DNA of 64,000 bases from an uncultured Aquimarina sp. (GTDB lineage: Bacteria > Bacteroidota > Bacteroidia > Flavobacteriales > Flavobacteriaceae). A model generated the notes under the pieces. That model saw nothing but the letters and a program-made list of their open reading frames with translations. It made no database searches and was not told the origin of the DNA. Location: NCBI GenBank assembly GCA_947498815.1, contig CANMLU010000014.1, positions 55,269 to 119,268 on the forward strand. The letters run 5' to 3'. The position numbers were made by a program, and so were the translations under genes. Of the stretch, positions 37,716 to 47,926 are shown piece by piece; positions within the stretch are counted from its first letter, which is position 1; every line of letters begins with the position of its first letter.

Positions 37716-38084
37716 ATGAGCAAGAAATATCATATTCAAAAATCTCCATTCGTTGTCCCAACAACAGACGGAAAATTAATTGAAGAACATTTTGGCAAAG
37801 CCTCTGATGGAAATTCTGAAATCAGTATTGCTCATATGATTGCTCCACCCGGTTGGAGTGAACCTTTCCAGACTCCAGAGTTTGACGAATACACCTACAT
37901 CCTGCGTGGTAAAAAACAATTTATTATCGAAGGAGAAAAAGTCATTCTTGAATCTGGTCAATCTATAAAAATCAAAAAAAACACAAGAATTCAATACGCC
38001 AATCCTTTTGATCAGGAATGTGAGTATCTTGCCATTTGTCTTCCTGCATTTAGTATGGAAGCAGTACATCGAGAAGATGAATGA
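37716..38084 (+). CDS. Cupin-domain protein
   Basis: The 122-residue single cupin has the two conserved motifs in degenerate form: PGWSEPFQTPEFDEYTYILRG, then GQSIKIKKNTRIQYANPFDQ. The first motif has Glu but not the usual pair of metal-binding histidines, so metal binding is uncertain. The stop overlaps the start of the hydrolase gene (ATGA), which suggests a functional pair. Confidence 0.82.
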   Translation: MSKKYHIQKSPFVVPTTDGKLIEEHFGKASDGNSEISIAHMIAPPGWSEPFQTPEFDEYTYILRGKKQFIIEGEKVILESGQSIKIKKNTRIQYANPFDQECEYLAICLPAFSMEAVHREDE

Positions 38085-38920
38085 AAGAAAAATATAAAAA
38101 ATACATCCCGGTTATAATTGGAAAATATGTTCAATTCTTGTTCTTTTTTTCTCCAAAAAAAGCACTAGATAAAGCATACATTTTGTTCTGTACACCAAGA
38201 AAAGGTAAAGTACTACCCGAACAAGAGTATTTTCTTGAAGAAGCCGAAGACGAAATAGTGTCGATTGACAATACAGAATTACAAACCTATCGCTGGCCCG
38301 GAATAGGTGAAACTATTTTAATGATCCACGGGTGGGAAAGCAATAGTCATCGCTGGAAAGCGCTTATTCAAAAATTAAACGAGCAAGGATTTAATGTGAT
38401 AGCTTTTGATGCTCCCGGACATGGAAATTCTTCGGGTAAACTTTTAAACGTACCATTATACACAAAATGTGCTCAAAAAATTATTGAATTATACAGACCC
38501 AATCATATCATCGGGCATTCTGTAGGTGGTATGACCACTATATTTCATCAATATACTTATCCCAATCAAGAGATAGAGAAACTAATCATATTGGCTCCAC
38601 CTTCAGAATTATCAAGAATTATGAAAGGATACCAGGAGATTTTAAAGCTTTCGCCTAAATTTATGAACGCTTTAAGTCAATATTTCAAAAATAAACACGG
38701 TTACAATTTTGATGAATTTTCTGTTGCCGATTTTGCAAAAAAATTAGATCAGAAAGGGTTATTGATTCATGATAAGAATGATGACATCGCTCCATATAGT
38801 GAGGCAGTATCTATTAGCAAGAACTGGAGCAATGCTCACTTTATTACAACAGAAGATTTTGGACACTCCTTATTTTTTGATGAAGTAGACGATATGATCA
38901 TGAATTTTTTAAAAGAGTAA
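38081..38920 (+). CDS. Alpha/beta hydrolase
   Basis: The 279-residue protein has the nucleophile elbow GHSVGG (S147), the oxyanion loop HGWESNSH (83-90), and a late catalytic histidine in EDFGHSLFF. The acid is probably the Asp in LLIHDKNDDIAP. The N-terminal hydrophobic stretch (12-24) may associate with the membrane. The substrate is unknown. It is translationally coupled to the cupin gene. Confidence 0.88.
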   Translation: MKEKYKKYIPVIIGKYVQFLFFFSPKKALDKAYILFCTPRKGKVLPEQEYFLEEAEDEIVSIDNTELQTYRWPGIGETILMIHGWESNSHRWKALIQKLNEQGFNVIAFDAPGHGNSSGKLLNVPLYTKCAQKIIELYRPNHIIGHSVGGMTTIFHQYTYPNQEIEKLIILAPPSELSRIMKGYQEILKLSPKFMNALSQYFKNKHGYNFDEFSVADFAKKLDQKGLLIHDKNDDIAPYSEAVSISKNWSNAHFITTEDFGHSLFFDEVDDMIMNFLKE

Positions 38921-38987
38921 GTAATAAAGAACAGAATGTCATTTGGTTTGTCCTTTGTTTATACCCTTATTCATAAAATATTATAGT

Positions 38988-38995
38988 TAACTTTG
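38988..38995 (+). promoter_or_regulatory. Bacteroidota -7 box for rluF
   Basis: TAACTTTG matches TAnnTTTG and ends 3 bases before the GTG start, implying a leaderless or nearly leaderless transcript. Confidence 0.5.
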
Positions 38996-38998
38996 CAC

Positions 38999-39826
38999 GT
39001 GGAAAATTCTAAACTCACCAGACTTAACAAATACCTTAGCGAAGTGGGCTATTGCTCTCGTCGCGAGGCCGATAAACTAATCGATCAAGGACGAGTGACC
39101 ATCAATGGGAAAGTACCAGAGATGGGCACAAAGGTAGCTCCAGAAGATCAAGTGCATGTTGATGGTGAATTGATTAATCAACCCAAGGAAAAACACGTAT
39201 ACTTGGCATTCAACAAACCTGTTGGGATCGTTTGTACTACCGCACAAAACGAAAAAGACAATATTATAGACTATATAAATTACCCAAAACGTATTTTTCC
39301 TATTGGAAGATTAGATAAGCCTAGCGAAGGACTTATTTTTTTGACCAGTGATGGAGATATTGTAAATAAAATCCTAAGAGCTCGAAACAATCACGAAAAG
39401 GAATATGTAGTAACAGTCAACAAACTCATAAGTCCTCAATTCATAAAACGAATGAGTAATGGGATTCCAATACTGGATACTGTAACTCGCAAATGTGAAG
39501 TTGAACAAATAAGCAAGTTTACGTTTAGAATTGTACTTACACAAGGTCTTAATCGCCAAATTCGAAGAATGTGTGAGCATTTGGGGTATGAGGTAATCAC
39601 TTTAAAGCGAATCCGGATTATGAATGTTGCTTTGGATGTTCCTGTTGGTCAATGGAGGTATCTTACCGAAGCAGAATTAAAAATCATCAATTCGGATGTT
39701 GGAGATTCCAGTAAAACTGAAGAAGCCTCTCTCATCCAAGATTCAAAACCAAAACGTAGAAATACTACTCAAAAAAAAGCTACTCCCAGGCCCAAAAACA
39801 TGAAGCGTAGGGATCGTAAAAACTAA
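38999..39826 (+). CDS. rluF: 23S rRNA pseudouridine synthase, RluF type
   Basis: The protein has an S4 RNA-binding domain ([20 protein letters not shown]), a pseudouridine synthase domain with catalytic Asp in [10 protein letters not shown], and a basic low-complexity tail ([11 protein letters not shown]...). This is the RluF/RsuA branch, which modifies U2604 of 23S rRNA in E. coli. I chose GTG 38999 because a TTG at 38993 falls inside the -7 promoter box. Its exact rRNA target is inferred from the family. Confidence 0.88.
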   Translation: MENSKLTRLNKYLSEVGYCSRREADKLIDQGRVTINGKVPEMGTKVAPEDQVHVDGELINQPKEKHVYLAFNKPVGIVCTTAQNEKDNIIDYINYPKRIFPIGRLDKPSEGLIFLTSDGDIVNKILRARNNHEKEYVVTVNKLISPQFIKRMSNGIPILDTVTRKCEVEQISKFTFRIVLTQGLNRQIRRMCEHLGYEVITLKRIRIMNVALDVPVGQWRYLTEAELKIINSDVGDSSKTEEASLIQDSKPKRRNTTQKKATPRPKNMKRRDRKN

Positions 39827-39920
39827 CTACCGTTGTTAATTAAATCCTAATTTTAAGCAGGTGTTATTTATTTCTTTTTTCAAAATAAGTACATTACCTT
39901 ATCAATAAATTGCTTATTCT

Positions 39921-40877
39921 ATGATACGGCCAATGTTTTTCTTATTTTTTTTTGCTAGTCTAATTAGCTGGGGACAAGGTGAGTACGAACCCTCTGATGC
40001 TTATCCTTTTGGAAGACCCAATCCCAAAGCCCCAAAAGAAATTCTAGATTTTGAACCATTAATCGGTATTTGTGATTGCATATCAACTACCCGTAATAAA
40101 GACAAATCATGGGCTCCATCCAATAAGATGACATGGGAGTTTAAATACATCATGGATGGAATGGGCGTTCAGGACCAAACCATTAAAGAAGATGGCAAAC
40201 ATTCTGGTAGCATCCGCCAATTTATTGCAGATAGTAGTAAATGGTACGTACACTATTATTCTTCGGCTGGTCCCACACCAGTTCTTTTGGCATGGGAAGG
40301 AAATAAGAAAGATGATAAAATTATTCTGTACAATGAACAAAAGGCCCCGAATGGAACGGATGGTTTTTTTAAAATCAACTTTTACGACATCTCCCCTGAT
40401 GGTTTTAAGTGGCTCGGAGAATGGGTAAACACCAATGAAACCTTCTCATATCCTACCTGGAAAATTGAATGTACGAAAAGAAAAAATAACGCAAAACTCT
40501 CAAACGAGCAGCAAATAAGAGCAGCTGCCAAAGCTTTTTCCGGTTCATATTTGAAAAAGGACTATGAGGCTATTGCAAAATCTTATACAATGGATGCCAA
40601 AATATTTCCAAATAATACTCCAATAATTGCAGGTTATGAAGCCATCAAGAAAAGATGGTCCGGATCTTCTGGCTATACTCCTATTGAGCATAAGATCGTT
40701 CCAGAAGAAATCGTGATTCTTGGTGATACCGCACACGATTATGGGCATTATCGCGGGAAAAACAAAAATGATGATGGTACAGAAATCTCCTATAAAGGAA
40801 AATATGTAGTCATCTGGAAAAAAGTAAATAACCAATGGAAAATGTATTTGGATATTTGGAACAGAATAAAGGAGTAA
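39921..40877 (+). CDS. Exported two-domain protein: DUF1579-like plus SnoaL/NTF2-like
   Basis: The 318-residue protein has a signal peptide (core FFLFFFASLISWGQ). The first half (about 40-185) resembles DUF1579-type beta-barrels (FEPLIGICDCISTTRN; MTWEFKYIMDGMGVQDQ). The C-terminal half (195-318) is an NTF2/SnoaL-like cone fold (AAKAFSGSYLKKDYEAIAKS; VVIWKKVNNQWKMYLDIWN). Functions of both families vary, so none is assigned. It is followed closely by a VOC-family gene. Confidence 0.8.
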   Translation: MIRPMFFLFFFASLISWGQGEYEPSDAYPFGRPNPKAPKEILDFEPLIGICDCISTTRNKDKSWAPSNKMTWEFKYIMDGMGVQDQTIKEDGKHSGSIRQFIADSSKWYVHYYSSAGPTPVLLAWEGNKKDDKIILYNEQKAPNGTDGFFKINFYDISPDGFKWLGEWVNTNETFSYPTWKIECTKRKNNAKLSNEQQIRAAAKAFSGSYLKKDYEAIAKSYTMDAKIFPNNTPIIAGYEAIKKRWSGSSGYTPIEHKIVPEEIVILGDTAHDYGHYRGKNKNDDGTEISYKGKYVVIWKKVNNQWKMYLDIWNRIKE

Positions 40878-40910
40878 TATTTTTATACCAAAACCTATTC
40901 ATATTTTACA

Positions 40911-41339
40911 ATGAACAATACACTCTCTCCATTTCATCTTGCTATCCCAGTAGATAATTTAAAATTAGCAAGAGATTTTTATAGAAAAACGCTAGAACTT
41001 GAAGAAGGCCGTAGCAGTGACCATTGGGTGGATTTTAATTTTTTTGGTCATCAATTAGTAATTCATTATCAACCAAAATCTGAAATTATAATTGATCATA
41101 CAAACCCCGTAGATGGCAAGGACGTACCTGTCCCTCATTTTGGTGTAATATTACCGTGGGAAATTTGGGGAAACCTTTCTAAAAAACTTTCAAAGAAAAA
41201 AGTACAATTTGCTATTGAACCCTACATTAGATTTAAAGGAGAAATTGGTGAACAAGCTACCATGTTTTTTTATGACCCCTGCGGAAACGCCCTTGAGTTC
41301 AAATCTTTTAAAAATTCTTCACAGATTTTCATGAAATAA
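40911..41339 (+). CDS. VOC family (glyoxalase-like) protein
   Basis: The 142-residue protein has two beta-alpha-beta-beta-beta modules: [20 protein letters not shown] (metal-binding His at residue 9 region) and [16 protein letters not shown] at the end with the conserved Glu. Such proteins are glyoxalases, dioxygenases or resistance proteins; the substrate cannot be predicted. It follows the preceding gene by 33 bases. Confidence 0.87.
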   Translation: MNNTLSPFHLAIPVDNLKLARDFYRKTLELEEGRSSDHWVDFNFFGHQLVIHYQPKSEIIIDHTNPVDGKDVPVPHFGVILPWEIWGNLSKKLSKKKVQFAIEPYIRFKGEIGEQATMFFYDPCGNALEFKSFKNSSQIFMK

Positions 41340-41474
41340 TACGGGTTATATAGTACAGATGCTTAAAAATTGATAAAAAATCAAGGTTTTAACGTAAAAT
41401 TATGACTGTTAACACTTTTTTATTATCTTGAAAATCAATTTATAAAGTTAACGTAGCCATAAAATACCCTATCT

Positions 41475-42314
41475 ATGAAAACTGTTCAACCAATAATCTA
41501 TGTAATATTCTTGTTGCTTATTGTAAGCTGTGGTGTTCCTCAGGCTGAGTATGATAAGTTACAGGAAGAAAATGAAAAATTAAAAAAAGAGATTACAGAA
41601 TGTGAACTTACACCAGCCCAAATGCTTGAGCTAGCCAATGAATCATATGAGACTAAGGATTATACAAAAAGCAGAAGCCGTCTTCAGGTTTTAATAGCCA
41701 AATATGCCAACTCAGATGAAGGAAAAAAAGGAAAAAAGCTTTTGAAAAAAGTCGAAAACCAAATATTAGAGACCTCAAGAGTTACACATAAAGAAAAGGA
41801 CATAGAGGAAAATATCGAAGAACATAAAGACGAAAACGTCGAGAAGAATAAAAAGGCGCTTTCCAAAATGAAAAAGAAATACGATGAAAATGACAAGGTA
41901 ACTTGGTATTCTGATCAATCTGCTTCAAAATTAAGTACAAAGAACTATATACAGGCATACATTGGAAAAAAAGAGAAGAAACCCTGGTTGGCCATATCAA
42001 TAAATTATTTTTCAAAAAAGAAATGGCTACATACCGAAAGAATAGAGGTAACTGCAGACAAAAACACTTTTGAAATAGAGGAAGATAAATCAGGTGAATT
42101 TAAATCAAAAGAAGAAACTAATGGTAAAAGAGAGTGGTTGGATCGGGTTATTATGAAAAAAGATATGCCAATGATAAAGGCCATTGCTTCAAGTAAAATC
42201 ACCAAGATAAAATTTGTTGGTGCAGATGATGTCAATACAAGAACAGTAACCAAGGCAGAGAAAAAATCTTTACAGAATGTTTTAGATGCTTATGAAGCAC
42301 TTGGAGGGTACTAA
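41475..42314 (+). CDS. Lipoprotein with coiled coil, unknown function
   Basis: The 279-residue protein has lipobox LIVSC, then a heptad-like coil (EYDKLQEENEKLKKEI) and a TPR-like helical pair (QMLELANESYETKDYTKSRS), followed by a Lys/Glu-rich segment and a strand-rich C-terminal domain (LAISINYFSKKKWLHTERIE). No family was recognised for the C-terminal half. It stands alone. Confidence 0.75.
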   Translation: MKTVQPIIYVIFLLLIVSCGVPQAEYDKLQEENEKLKKEITECELTPAQMLELANESYETKDYTKSRSRLQVLIAKYANSDEGKKGKKLLKKVENQILETSRVTHKEKDIEENIEEHKDENVEKNKKALSKMKKKYDENDKVTWYSDQSASKLSTKNYIQAYIGKKEKKPWLAISINYFSKKKWLHTERIEVTADKNTFEIEEDKSGEFKSKEETNGKREWLDRVIMKKDMPMIKAIASSKITKIKFVGADDVNTRTVTKAEKKSLQNVLDAYEALGGY

Positions 42315-42480
42315 ATAGCAATAAAATAATCCCCAAGAGCTATTCTTAACGTATTCATTATACTTTTTACTTTAGACAATCGTTAAAAAAATACCCTTTT
42401 TAATAAATACGGCCAAATTGTTAAAGATTTACTAAAAAATCTTCCTATATTCTGCCCTTATTTGAATTGAACGAAAAAGA

Positions 42481-43416
42481 ATGGATTTTACCAACCCCTT
42501 AGTCTACGGAGTACCGTGTTTTTTAGGACTAATTTTATTAGAGCTTACCTACAGCAAAACCCATGATCATAAAAAGAAGGACCTCTATCAATGGAAAGAT
42601 CTTGGTGCCAGTCTATTTATGGGTGTGGGATCAGCATTATTAGCCCCGCTGATTAAAACAATTTCGGCTATTGTAATTTTTAACTATGTTTATGAATTCT
42701 TTAATCCAGAAATTAATGGAATACGAACCAATATTATGGGATGGGAATCTTTTGGGTATGCGTGGTATATTTGGTTAGCGTGTCAGCTTCTGGATGATTT
42801 TACATACTACTGGTTTCATCGACAAAATCATATGGTAAGAGCACTATGGGCCGCCCATATTGTGCATCACTCTTCGGACAATTTTAATTTGGGAACAGCT
42901 GTGCGCAATGGATGGTTCACTATTTTATATAAACCACTATTCTACATGTGGTTACCGGCAATTGGTTTTCCGCCAGAAATGGTTGTGGTATGTTTGGGAA
43001 TAGAAGCTTTATGGCAATTCCAACTGCATTCGGTTTATATCCCAAAAATGGGATTTATAGAAAAGATTTTCAATACGCATACCATGCACCAGGTACATCA
43101 TGCAAAAAATGTGGAGTATATGGATAAGAATCATGGTGGGTTTCTCAATATTTTTGATAAAATATTTGGTACTTGGAAAGAATTAGATGAAAACATCCAA
43201 GTGCAATACGGTGTAACACATGCACCAGATTCATATAACCCGTGGGTAATCTTAACCCATGAATATAGAGATATCTGGAATGACACCAAAAAATCCAAAA
43301 ATTGGTACCATAAATTCATGTATATTTTTGGCCCCCCTGGTTGGAGTCATGATGGAAGCACCCTTACGGTAAAACAGATGCAACGTGAGCTTGAACTTGA
43401 GAAACAAAAAGCTTAA
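42481..43416 (+). CDS. Fatty acid hydroxylase / sterol desaturase family protein
   Basis: The 311-residue membrane enzyme has the three histidine boxes of the family: HRQNH (113-117), HIVHH (126-130) and HTMHQVHH (200-207), which bind a di-iron centre. TM segments surround them. Bacterial members hydroxylate or desaturate lipids; similarity of layout to alkylglycerol monooxygenase is noted. The substrate is unknown. It directly precedes the aldehyde dehydrogenase gene (about 40 bases), and the pair could act on a lipid aldehyde. Confidence 0.92.
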   Translation: MDFTNPLVYGVPCFLGLILLELTYSKTHDHKKKDLYQWKDLGASLFMGVGSALLAPLIKTISAIVIFNYVYEFFNPEINGIRTNIMGWESFGYAWYIWLACQLLDDFTYYWFHRQNHMVRALWAAHIVHHSSDNFNLGTAVRNGWFTILYKPLFYMWLPAIGFPPEMVVVCLGIEALWQFQLHSVYIPKMGFIEKIFNTHTMHQVHHAKNVEYMDKNHGGFLNIFDKIFGTWKELDENIQVQYGVTHAPDSYNPWVILTHEYRDIWNDTKKSKNWYHKFMYIFGPPGWSHDGSTLTVKQMQRELELEKQKA

Positions 43417-43457
43417 CTTAGTCATTACTAATTTTATTGTCTATCCAAAATTTAATT

Positions 43458-44822
43458 ATGAATTACCAGGAAGTAATTGATCAACAACGTCAGTTTTTTA
43501 ACACAAATGCTACCAAGGATATCTCTTTTAGAATAAAAGAATTAAAACGTTTAAAAAGCATTTTACAAAAAAACGAAGCGCTCTTATACGATTCTATCTA
43601 TAAAGATTTTAAGAAATCTGAATTCGAGACGTATACTACAGAGTTATCTATTATATACCATGAAATTAACTCGGCCATATCCAAAGTAAGAAAATGGTCT
43701 AAAAAAAAGAAAGCATCTACGGGGTTGGCAAACTTGCCTGGTAAGAGTTATATCATACCAGAGCCTTTTGGTACCATATTGGTTATTGGAGCCTGGAACT
43801 ACCCCTATCAACTATCACTTTGTCCTGCAATAGCAGCTATAGGTGCGGGTTGTACCGTAGTACTTAAGCCCAGTGAGGTACCCTCGCGTACCGCAGACAC
43901 TATGGCCAAACTTATTAATGAAAACTTTGATCCAAAAGTATTTAAGGTTATTGAAGGTGGCGTACAAGAAACGACCGAATTGCTTAAAATCAAATTTGAT
44001 AAAATATTTTTTACTGGTAGTGTTCCAGTAGGAAAAATTATATATCAAGCTGCCGCCAAACATTTAACTCCGGTAACCCTTGAATTAGGGGGTAAAAGTC
44101 CAGCGATAGTTACAAAAGATGTAAATATCGACATGACCGCAAAGAGGTTAGTTTGGGGTAAATTTCTTAATGCAGGTCAAACTTGTATTGCGCCAGATTA
44201 TGTTATGGTCGAATCCAGTATAAAAGACCAGTTTTTATCTGCTGTAAAAAAGTATATCGAAAAATCAGATTATAATGTAGACAATCAAAACTATACCCAG
44301 ATCGTTAATGACAAAAATTTTGATCGTCTAAATGATATGATTGATCAAGACAAAATTTATATCGGCGGTAATTCTAATAAAGAAGAAAGAGTGATACCCC
44401 CAACAGTTCTGGAAAATGTTGAGTTTTCGGACAACGTAATGCAAGATGAAATCTTTGGACCTATTTTGCCTGTTCTTACATTTGACTCTATTGACACTGC
44501 AATCGAAGAGGTGAAAAAATTATCCAAACCACTTTCTTGTTACGTATTTACAAAAAGCAGTGCTATAAAAAAGAAAATCTTAAACGAAATCTCTTTTGGT
44601 GGTGGTGCTGTAAATGATGCGGTAATGCATTTTACTGAACAAACGCTGCCATTTGGTGGTGTTGGAGATAGTGGTATTGGTAGTTATCATGGAAAATATG
44701 GTTTCGAGACTTTTTCTCATTATAAGAGTGTTCTGCAAAAGCCATTTTTAATAGAACCAAATCTGAAATATGCTCCCTATACTCCTACTAAACTTAAGTG
44801 GCTTAAACGGATTATCGGATAA
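43458..44822 (+). CDS. Aldehyde dehydrogenase
   Basis: The 454-residue NAD(P)-dependent enzyme has LELGGKSP (general base E209) and NAGQTCIAPDY (catalytic C243), with PWNYP-like GAWNYPYQL and FFTGSVPVG in the cofactor site. The C-terminus lacks a long tail. The subgroup resembles fatty aldehyde and coniferyl aldehyde dehydrogenases. I use ATG 43458 rather than a TTG at 43437, which only adds residues absent from the family. Confidence 0.94.
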   Translation: MNYQEVIDQQRQFFNTNATKDISFRIKELKRLKSILQKNEALLYDSIYKDFKKSEFETYTTELSIIYHEINSAISKVRKWSKKKKASTGLANLPGKSYIIPEPFGTILVIGAWNYPYQLSLCPAIAAIGAGCTVVLKPSEVPSRTADTMAKLINENFDPKVFKVIEGGVQETTELLKIKFDKIFFTGSVPVGKIIYQAAAKHLTPVTLELGGKSPAIVTKDVNIDMTAKRLVWGKFLNAGQTCIAPDYVMVESSIKDQFLSAVKKYIEKSDYNVDNQNYTQIVNDKNFDRLNDMIDQDKIYIGGNSNKEERVIPPTVLENVEFSDNVMQDEIFGPILPVLTFDSIDTAIEEVKKLSKPLSCYVFTKSSAIKKKILNEISFGGGAVNDAVMHFTEQTLPFGGVGDSGIGSYHGKYGFETFSHYKSVLQKPFLIEPNLKYAPYTPTKLKWLKRIIG

Positions 44823-44847
44823 CCTTTTTGAGCGATACATTTTTGTT

Positions 44848-46185
44848 TTACAGAAGTTGTAGTATGTGTTCTTCAACCTCTTGCGAATCCCAAATCGAGT
44901 CTATATTCTCTATTTGCATCACCTGATCCATAATCCTAGCCTGCTGATCGCCAATCTCTAGAGCTTCAGAATAAGGTCTGTGACTAAAAGTAACCCTGGA
45001 ATATAATGGCAACCACTTTTCTGGATACTTATCCGAAAAGCGCTTTTCTATCTTTTTTCGTAGTATAAAATCAGGGTTGGCAGTTTTACTACTCATTTCT
45101 ACAAAATTTCGATAGGAAAGTTCTGCAATAGCATCTGCATCGGGCTTACGGGATTTCTGGTAAGATTCAAAGATATCCTGCCAATTTTCGTCTCCAAGGT
45201 TTTCTATAATTTGATCAAGAACAGAGATATCTTCAAACCCTGCATTCATTCCTTGCCCATAAAAAGGCACAATTGCGTGGGCAGAATCTCCTACCAAAGC
45301 GACTTTATCCCAATAGGTCCATGGATAACATTTCATAGTTACCAGTGCGCTTGTTGGATTGCTCTTAAAATCATCCAATAGTGTAGGCATAAACTTGAGA
45401 GTATCAGGAAAATGTTCTTTCCAAAATTTTGTCACTTCTTCTTCTGTAGTTAACTCTTCAAAAGAATTTTCTCCCTCGTGTGGCATAAAGAGTGTACACG
45501 TAAAACTTCCGTCCAGATTTGGTAAAGCAATTAACATAAATTTACCGCGAGGCCATATATGAAGTGAATTTTTATCCAACTGGTGACTTCCATCTGGATT
45601 GGCTGGGATGCCCAATTCTTTATATCCTGTATCTAAAAATTTCTGAGAATAGTTAAATCTACTTCTTCTTTGCATTTTGTGTCGAACTCTTGAAAAAGCT
45701 CCATCACATCCAAAGATCATATCATATTGATATTCTTTCCATTCACTTTTTTCGGTTTCTCCGGTATAAATTTTGGCTTCTGGCAAATTAATGTCCCAAA
45801 CTTTTTCATTAAACCTAAAAATGACACCTGCCTCTTCTGCCAAAGTGATCATTTTTCTGTTCAATACACCTCTAGGAATTGAAGATATAGCTTCTCCTTC
45901 TTTGCCATAATACTGATGAAACACCGGTTCGCCAGTAATATGTATGGTACGTTTTTGCATCGGAATAGCAAGTTCTCTTACTTCATCACCAATTCCAACC
46001 TTGTCTAATGTCTTCCAACCACGTACAGACATGGCCAAATTAATAGATCGCCCACTAAATTGAACCGTTCTGATATCTGGTCTTCTATCAAAAACAGTTA
46101 CCGTATAATTACGTTTCCTTAAGTAAAGTGCTAATAAAGACCCTACAAGACCGCTCCCTACAATAGCTATGTTTTTTGTTTGCAT
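44848..46185 (-). CDS. kmo: Kynurenine 3-monooxygenase
   Basis: The 445-residue FAD enzyme hydroxylates L-kynurenine in tryptophan catabolism. It has the dinucleotide-binding motif GSGLVGSLLALYLRKR, DRRPDIR, and the second FAD motif CYPWTYWDKVALVGDSAHA with GQGMNAGFEDI. The length and layout match bacterial KMO. Neighbouring genes do not belong to the kynurenine pathway, so the gene stands alone here. Confidence 0.95.
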   Translation of the reverse strand: MQTKNIAIVGSGLVGSLLALYLRKRNYTVTVFDRRPDIRTVQFSGRSINLAMSVRGWKTLDKVGIGDEVRELAIPMQKRTIHITGEPVFHQYYGKEGEAISSIPRGVLNRKMITLAEEAGVIFRFNEKVWDINLPEAKIYTGETEKSEWKEYQYDMIFGCDGAFSRVRHKMQRRSRFNYSQKFLDTGYKELGIPANPDGSHQLDKNSLHIWPRGKFMLIALPNLDGSFTCTLFMPHEGENSFEELTTEEEVTKFWKEHFPDTLKFMPTLLDDFKSNPTSALVTMKCYPWTYWDKVALVGDSAHAIVPFYGQGMNAGFEDISVLDQIIENLGDENWQDIFESYQKSRKPDADAIAELSYRNFVEMSSKTANPDFILRKKIEKRFSDKYPEKWLPLYSRVTFSHRPYSEALEIGDQQARIMDQVMQIENIDSIWDSQEVEEHILQLL

Positions 46186-46333
46186 AAGTTAATTGTAATC
46201 AACAACCCATCAGAATAGTATTTAGAATCAGTGGAAGATTCGAGTTTTAATGTTTCCAACAGGTCAGCTCTACTATTATTAAGAGCATATGCAATCATTA
46301 AAACCTTCGGTAAATGTAACAAATATTGCTGAA

Positions 46334-47137
46334 TTATCCTTTTATAGCTTTGATTGCATATATCAAAGGGTATAATTTATCTTTGGTTTCATACAATTCA
46401 TTTTCCTTTTCTATCAAGCCAGGAAAAATCTCATATGGAGTTTGATCATACTCTTTTAAATATTGGATAGTCAATCCAGCTTCAGAAAGCGATGATACCA
46501 CTTCGCCCAATCCATGATTCCAACCATACTCTTTGCTCATCATTTTGGAATCTTGATCTGCATAGGTACCTTGATATTCTTCATAAATCACTTCTTCTTG
46601 TTGATATCCATATTTTAGTACCGGTGTATCTTCGAGATAATCAAACATCCAAACAATAGGATGAAACTCGACCATATAAAAAGTTCCACCTGGTTTTAAT
46701 CGTTCGGCAATCATTTGCGCCCATGGCTTCAAATCGGGTAACCAACCGATAACTCCATAACTTGTAAATACAATATCAAACTGATCTTTAATGTAATTAG
46801 AAGTATCCAGTACGTTACAACATACGAATTGAGCATTCAAATCTAGTTCAGTATTTAATTGTTTTGCCAATTCGATTGCATTTTCGGACAAATCAACTCC
46901 CGTACATTTTGCTCCCATTCTACTCCAACTTAAAGTATCTTGTCCAAAATGACATTGAAGATGCAGTAGTGACTTACCAGAGACATCACCCAAAGCTTCT
47001 AATTCAAATTGTTTTAATGAAGTTTTTCCTTTTTTAAAGGCTTCCATATCATAAAAATCACTCTTTGCATGAATATTAACTTTTTCGTTCCATGTTTCTT
47101 TATTAGTTTCAAAATATTTCTGAAATTCTTTTGACAT
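46334..47137 (-). CDS. Class I SAM-dependent methyltransferase
   Basis: The 267-residue protein has methyltransferase motif I (LLHLQCHFGQDTLSWSRMGA), the acidic ribose-binding residue in CTGVDLSENAI, and IVFTSYGVIGWLPDL as motif II. The C-terminal region includes YEEYQGTYADQDSK. The substrate is not predictable. It diverges from the flavin reductase gene, with only about 50 bases between starts. Confidence 0.9.
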   Translation of the reverse strand: MSKEFQKYFETNKETWNEKVNIHAKSDFYDMEAFKKGKTSLKQFELEALGDVSGKSLLHLQCHFGQDTLSWSRMGAKCTGVDLSENAIELAKQLNTELDLNAQFVCCNVLDTSNYIKDQFDIVFTSYGVIGWLPDLKPWAQMIAERLKPGGTFYMVEFHPIVWMFDYLEDTPVLKYGYQQEEVIYEEYQGTYADQDSKMMSKEYGWNHGLGEVVSSLSEAGLTIQYLKEYDQTPYEIFPGLIEKENELYETKDKLYPLIYAIKAIKG

Positions 47138-47186
47138 ACTATTTTTTGATTAATTAGTTTTGAGTACTCAACAATCTCTCTGTTTT

Positions 47187-47831
47187 ATGAATCATTTCAC
47201 ATCAAAAGATCTTAATGAATTACCATCTCGTTATCGTGCGAATTTAATTAACAGTTGCACTGGTTATAAACCTTGTAACTTATTGGCCACTAAAGATAGT
47301 AATGGAGTTACCAATCTTGCAATCTTTAATTCAATTATTCATATCGGTAGCAATCCGCCTATGTTGGGTTTTATTCTTAGACCTACTACCGTGCCTAGAA
47401 ACACATATAAGAATATAAAAGAAACAGGGGTTTTCACAGTGAATCAAGTTCAAAAAGACATGATTGCAGATGCTCATCATACATCGGCAAAATATGATGA
47501 ACATATTTCAGAATTTGATAAAACGAACCTTACAGAAGAGTATCAGAACGATTTTCTTGCTCCCTACGTAAAAAATAGTCCAATACAATTAGGATGTAAG
47601 TACATTAATGAATACTTCATACAAGAGAATGACACTATACTTATTATTGGAGCTATTGAGCATTTATATATCCATGATGAAATACTACATTCTGACGGTT
47701 GGGCACAACTAGATAAAGCCGAAGTAGTAGCCGCAATTGGACTAGATGGCTATGCATTGCCTACATTATTAAATCGTTTTACATACGCACAACCTGATCA
47801 ACAAACAGAATCGTTGTTAAACAAGTCTTAA
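47187..47831 (+). CDS. Flavin reductase family (FMN split-barrel) protein
   Basis: The 214-residue protein has the FMN-binding split-barrel pattern: GYKPCNLLATKDSNGVTNLA, then PPMLGFILRPTTVPRNTYKN and GVFTVNQVQ. The family includes flavin reductases and small redox proteins. I use ATG 47187 rather than a TTG at 47160, since the split-barrel begins there. No oxygenase partner is adjacent except the divergent methyltransferase. Confidence 0.88.
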   Translation: MNHFTSKDLNELPSRYRANLINSCTGYKPCNLLATKDSNGVTNLAIFNSIIHIGSNPPMLGFILRPTTVPRNTYKNIKETGVFTVNQVQKDMIADAHHTSAKYDEHISEFDKTNLTEEYQNDFLAPYVKNSPIQLGCKYINEYFIQENDTILIIGAIEHLYIHDEILHSDGWAQLDKAEVVAAIGLDGYALPTLLNRFTYAQPDQQTESLLNKS

Positions 47832-47926
47832 ACCATTAGTATTAGGCGGTCAATTTTATAAAAATCTTAAGAGTTGTCCTATTTGTGAGTATTGCAAGGT
47901 GGTTTTTTATTACCTAATTTTAGACA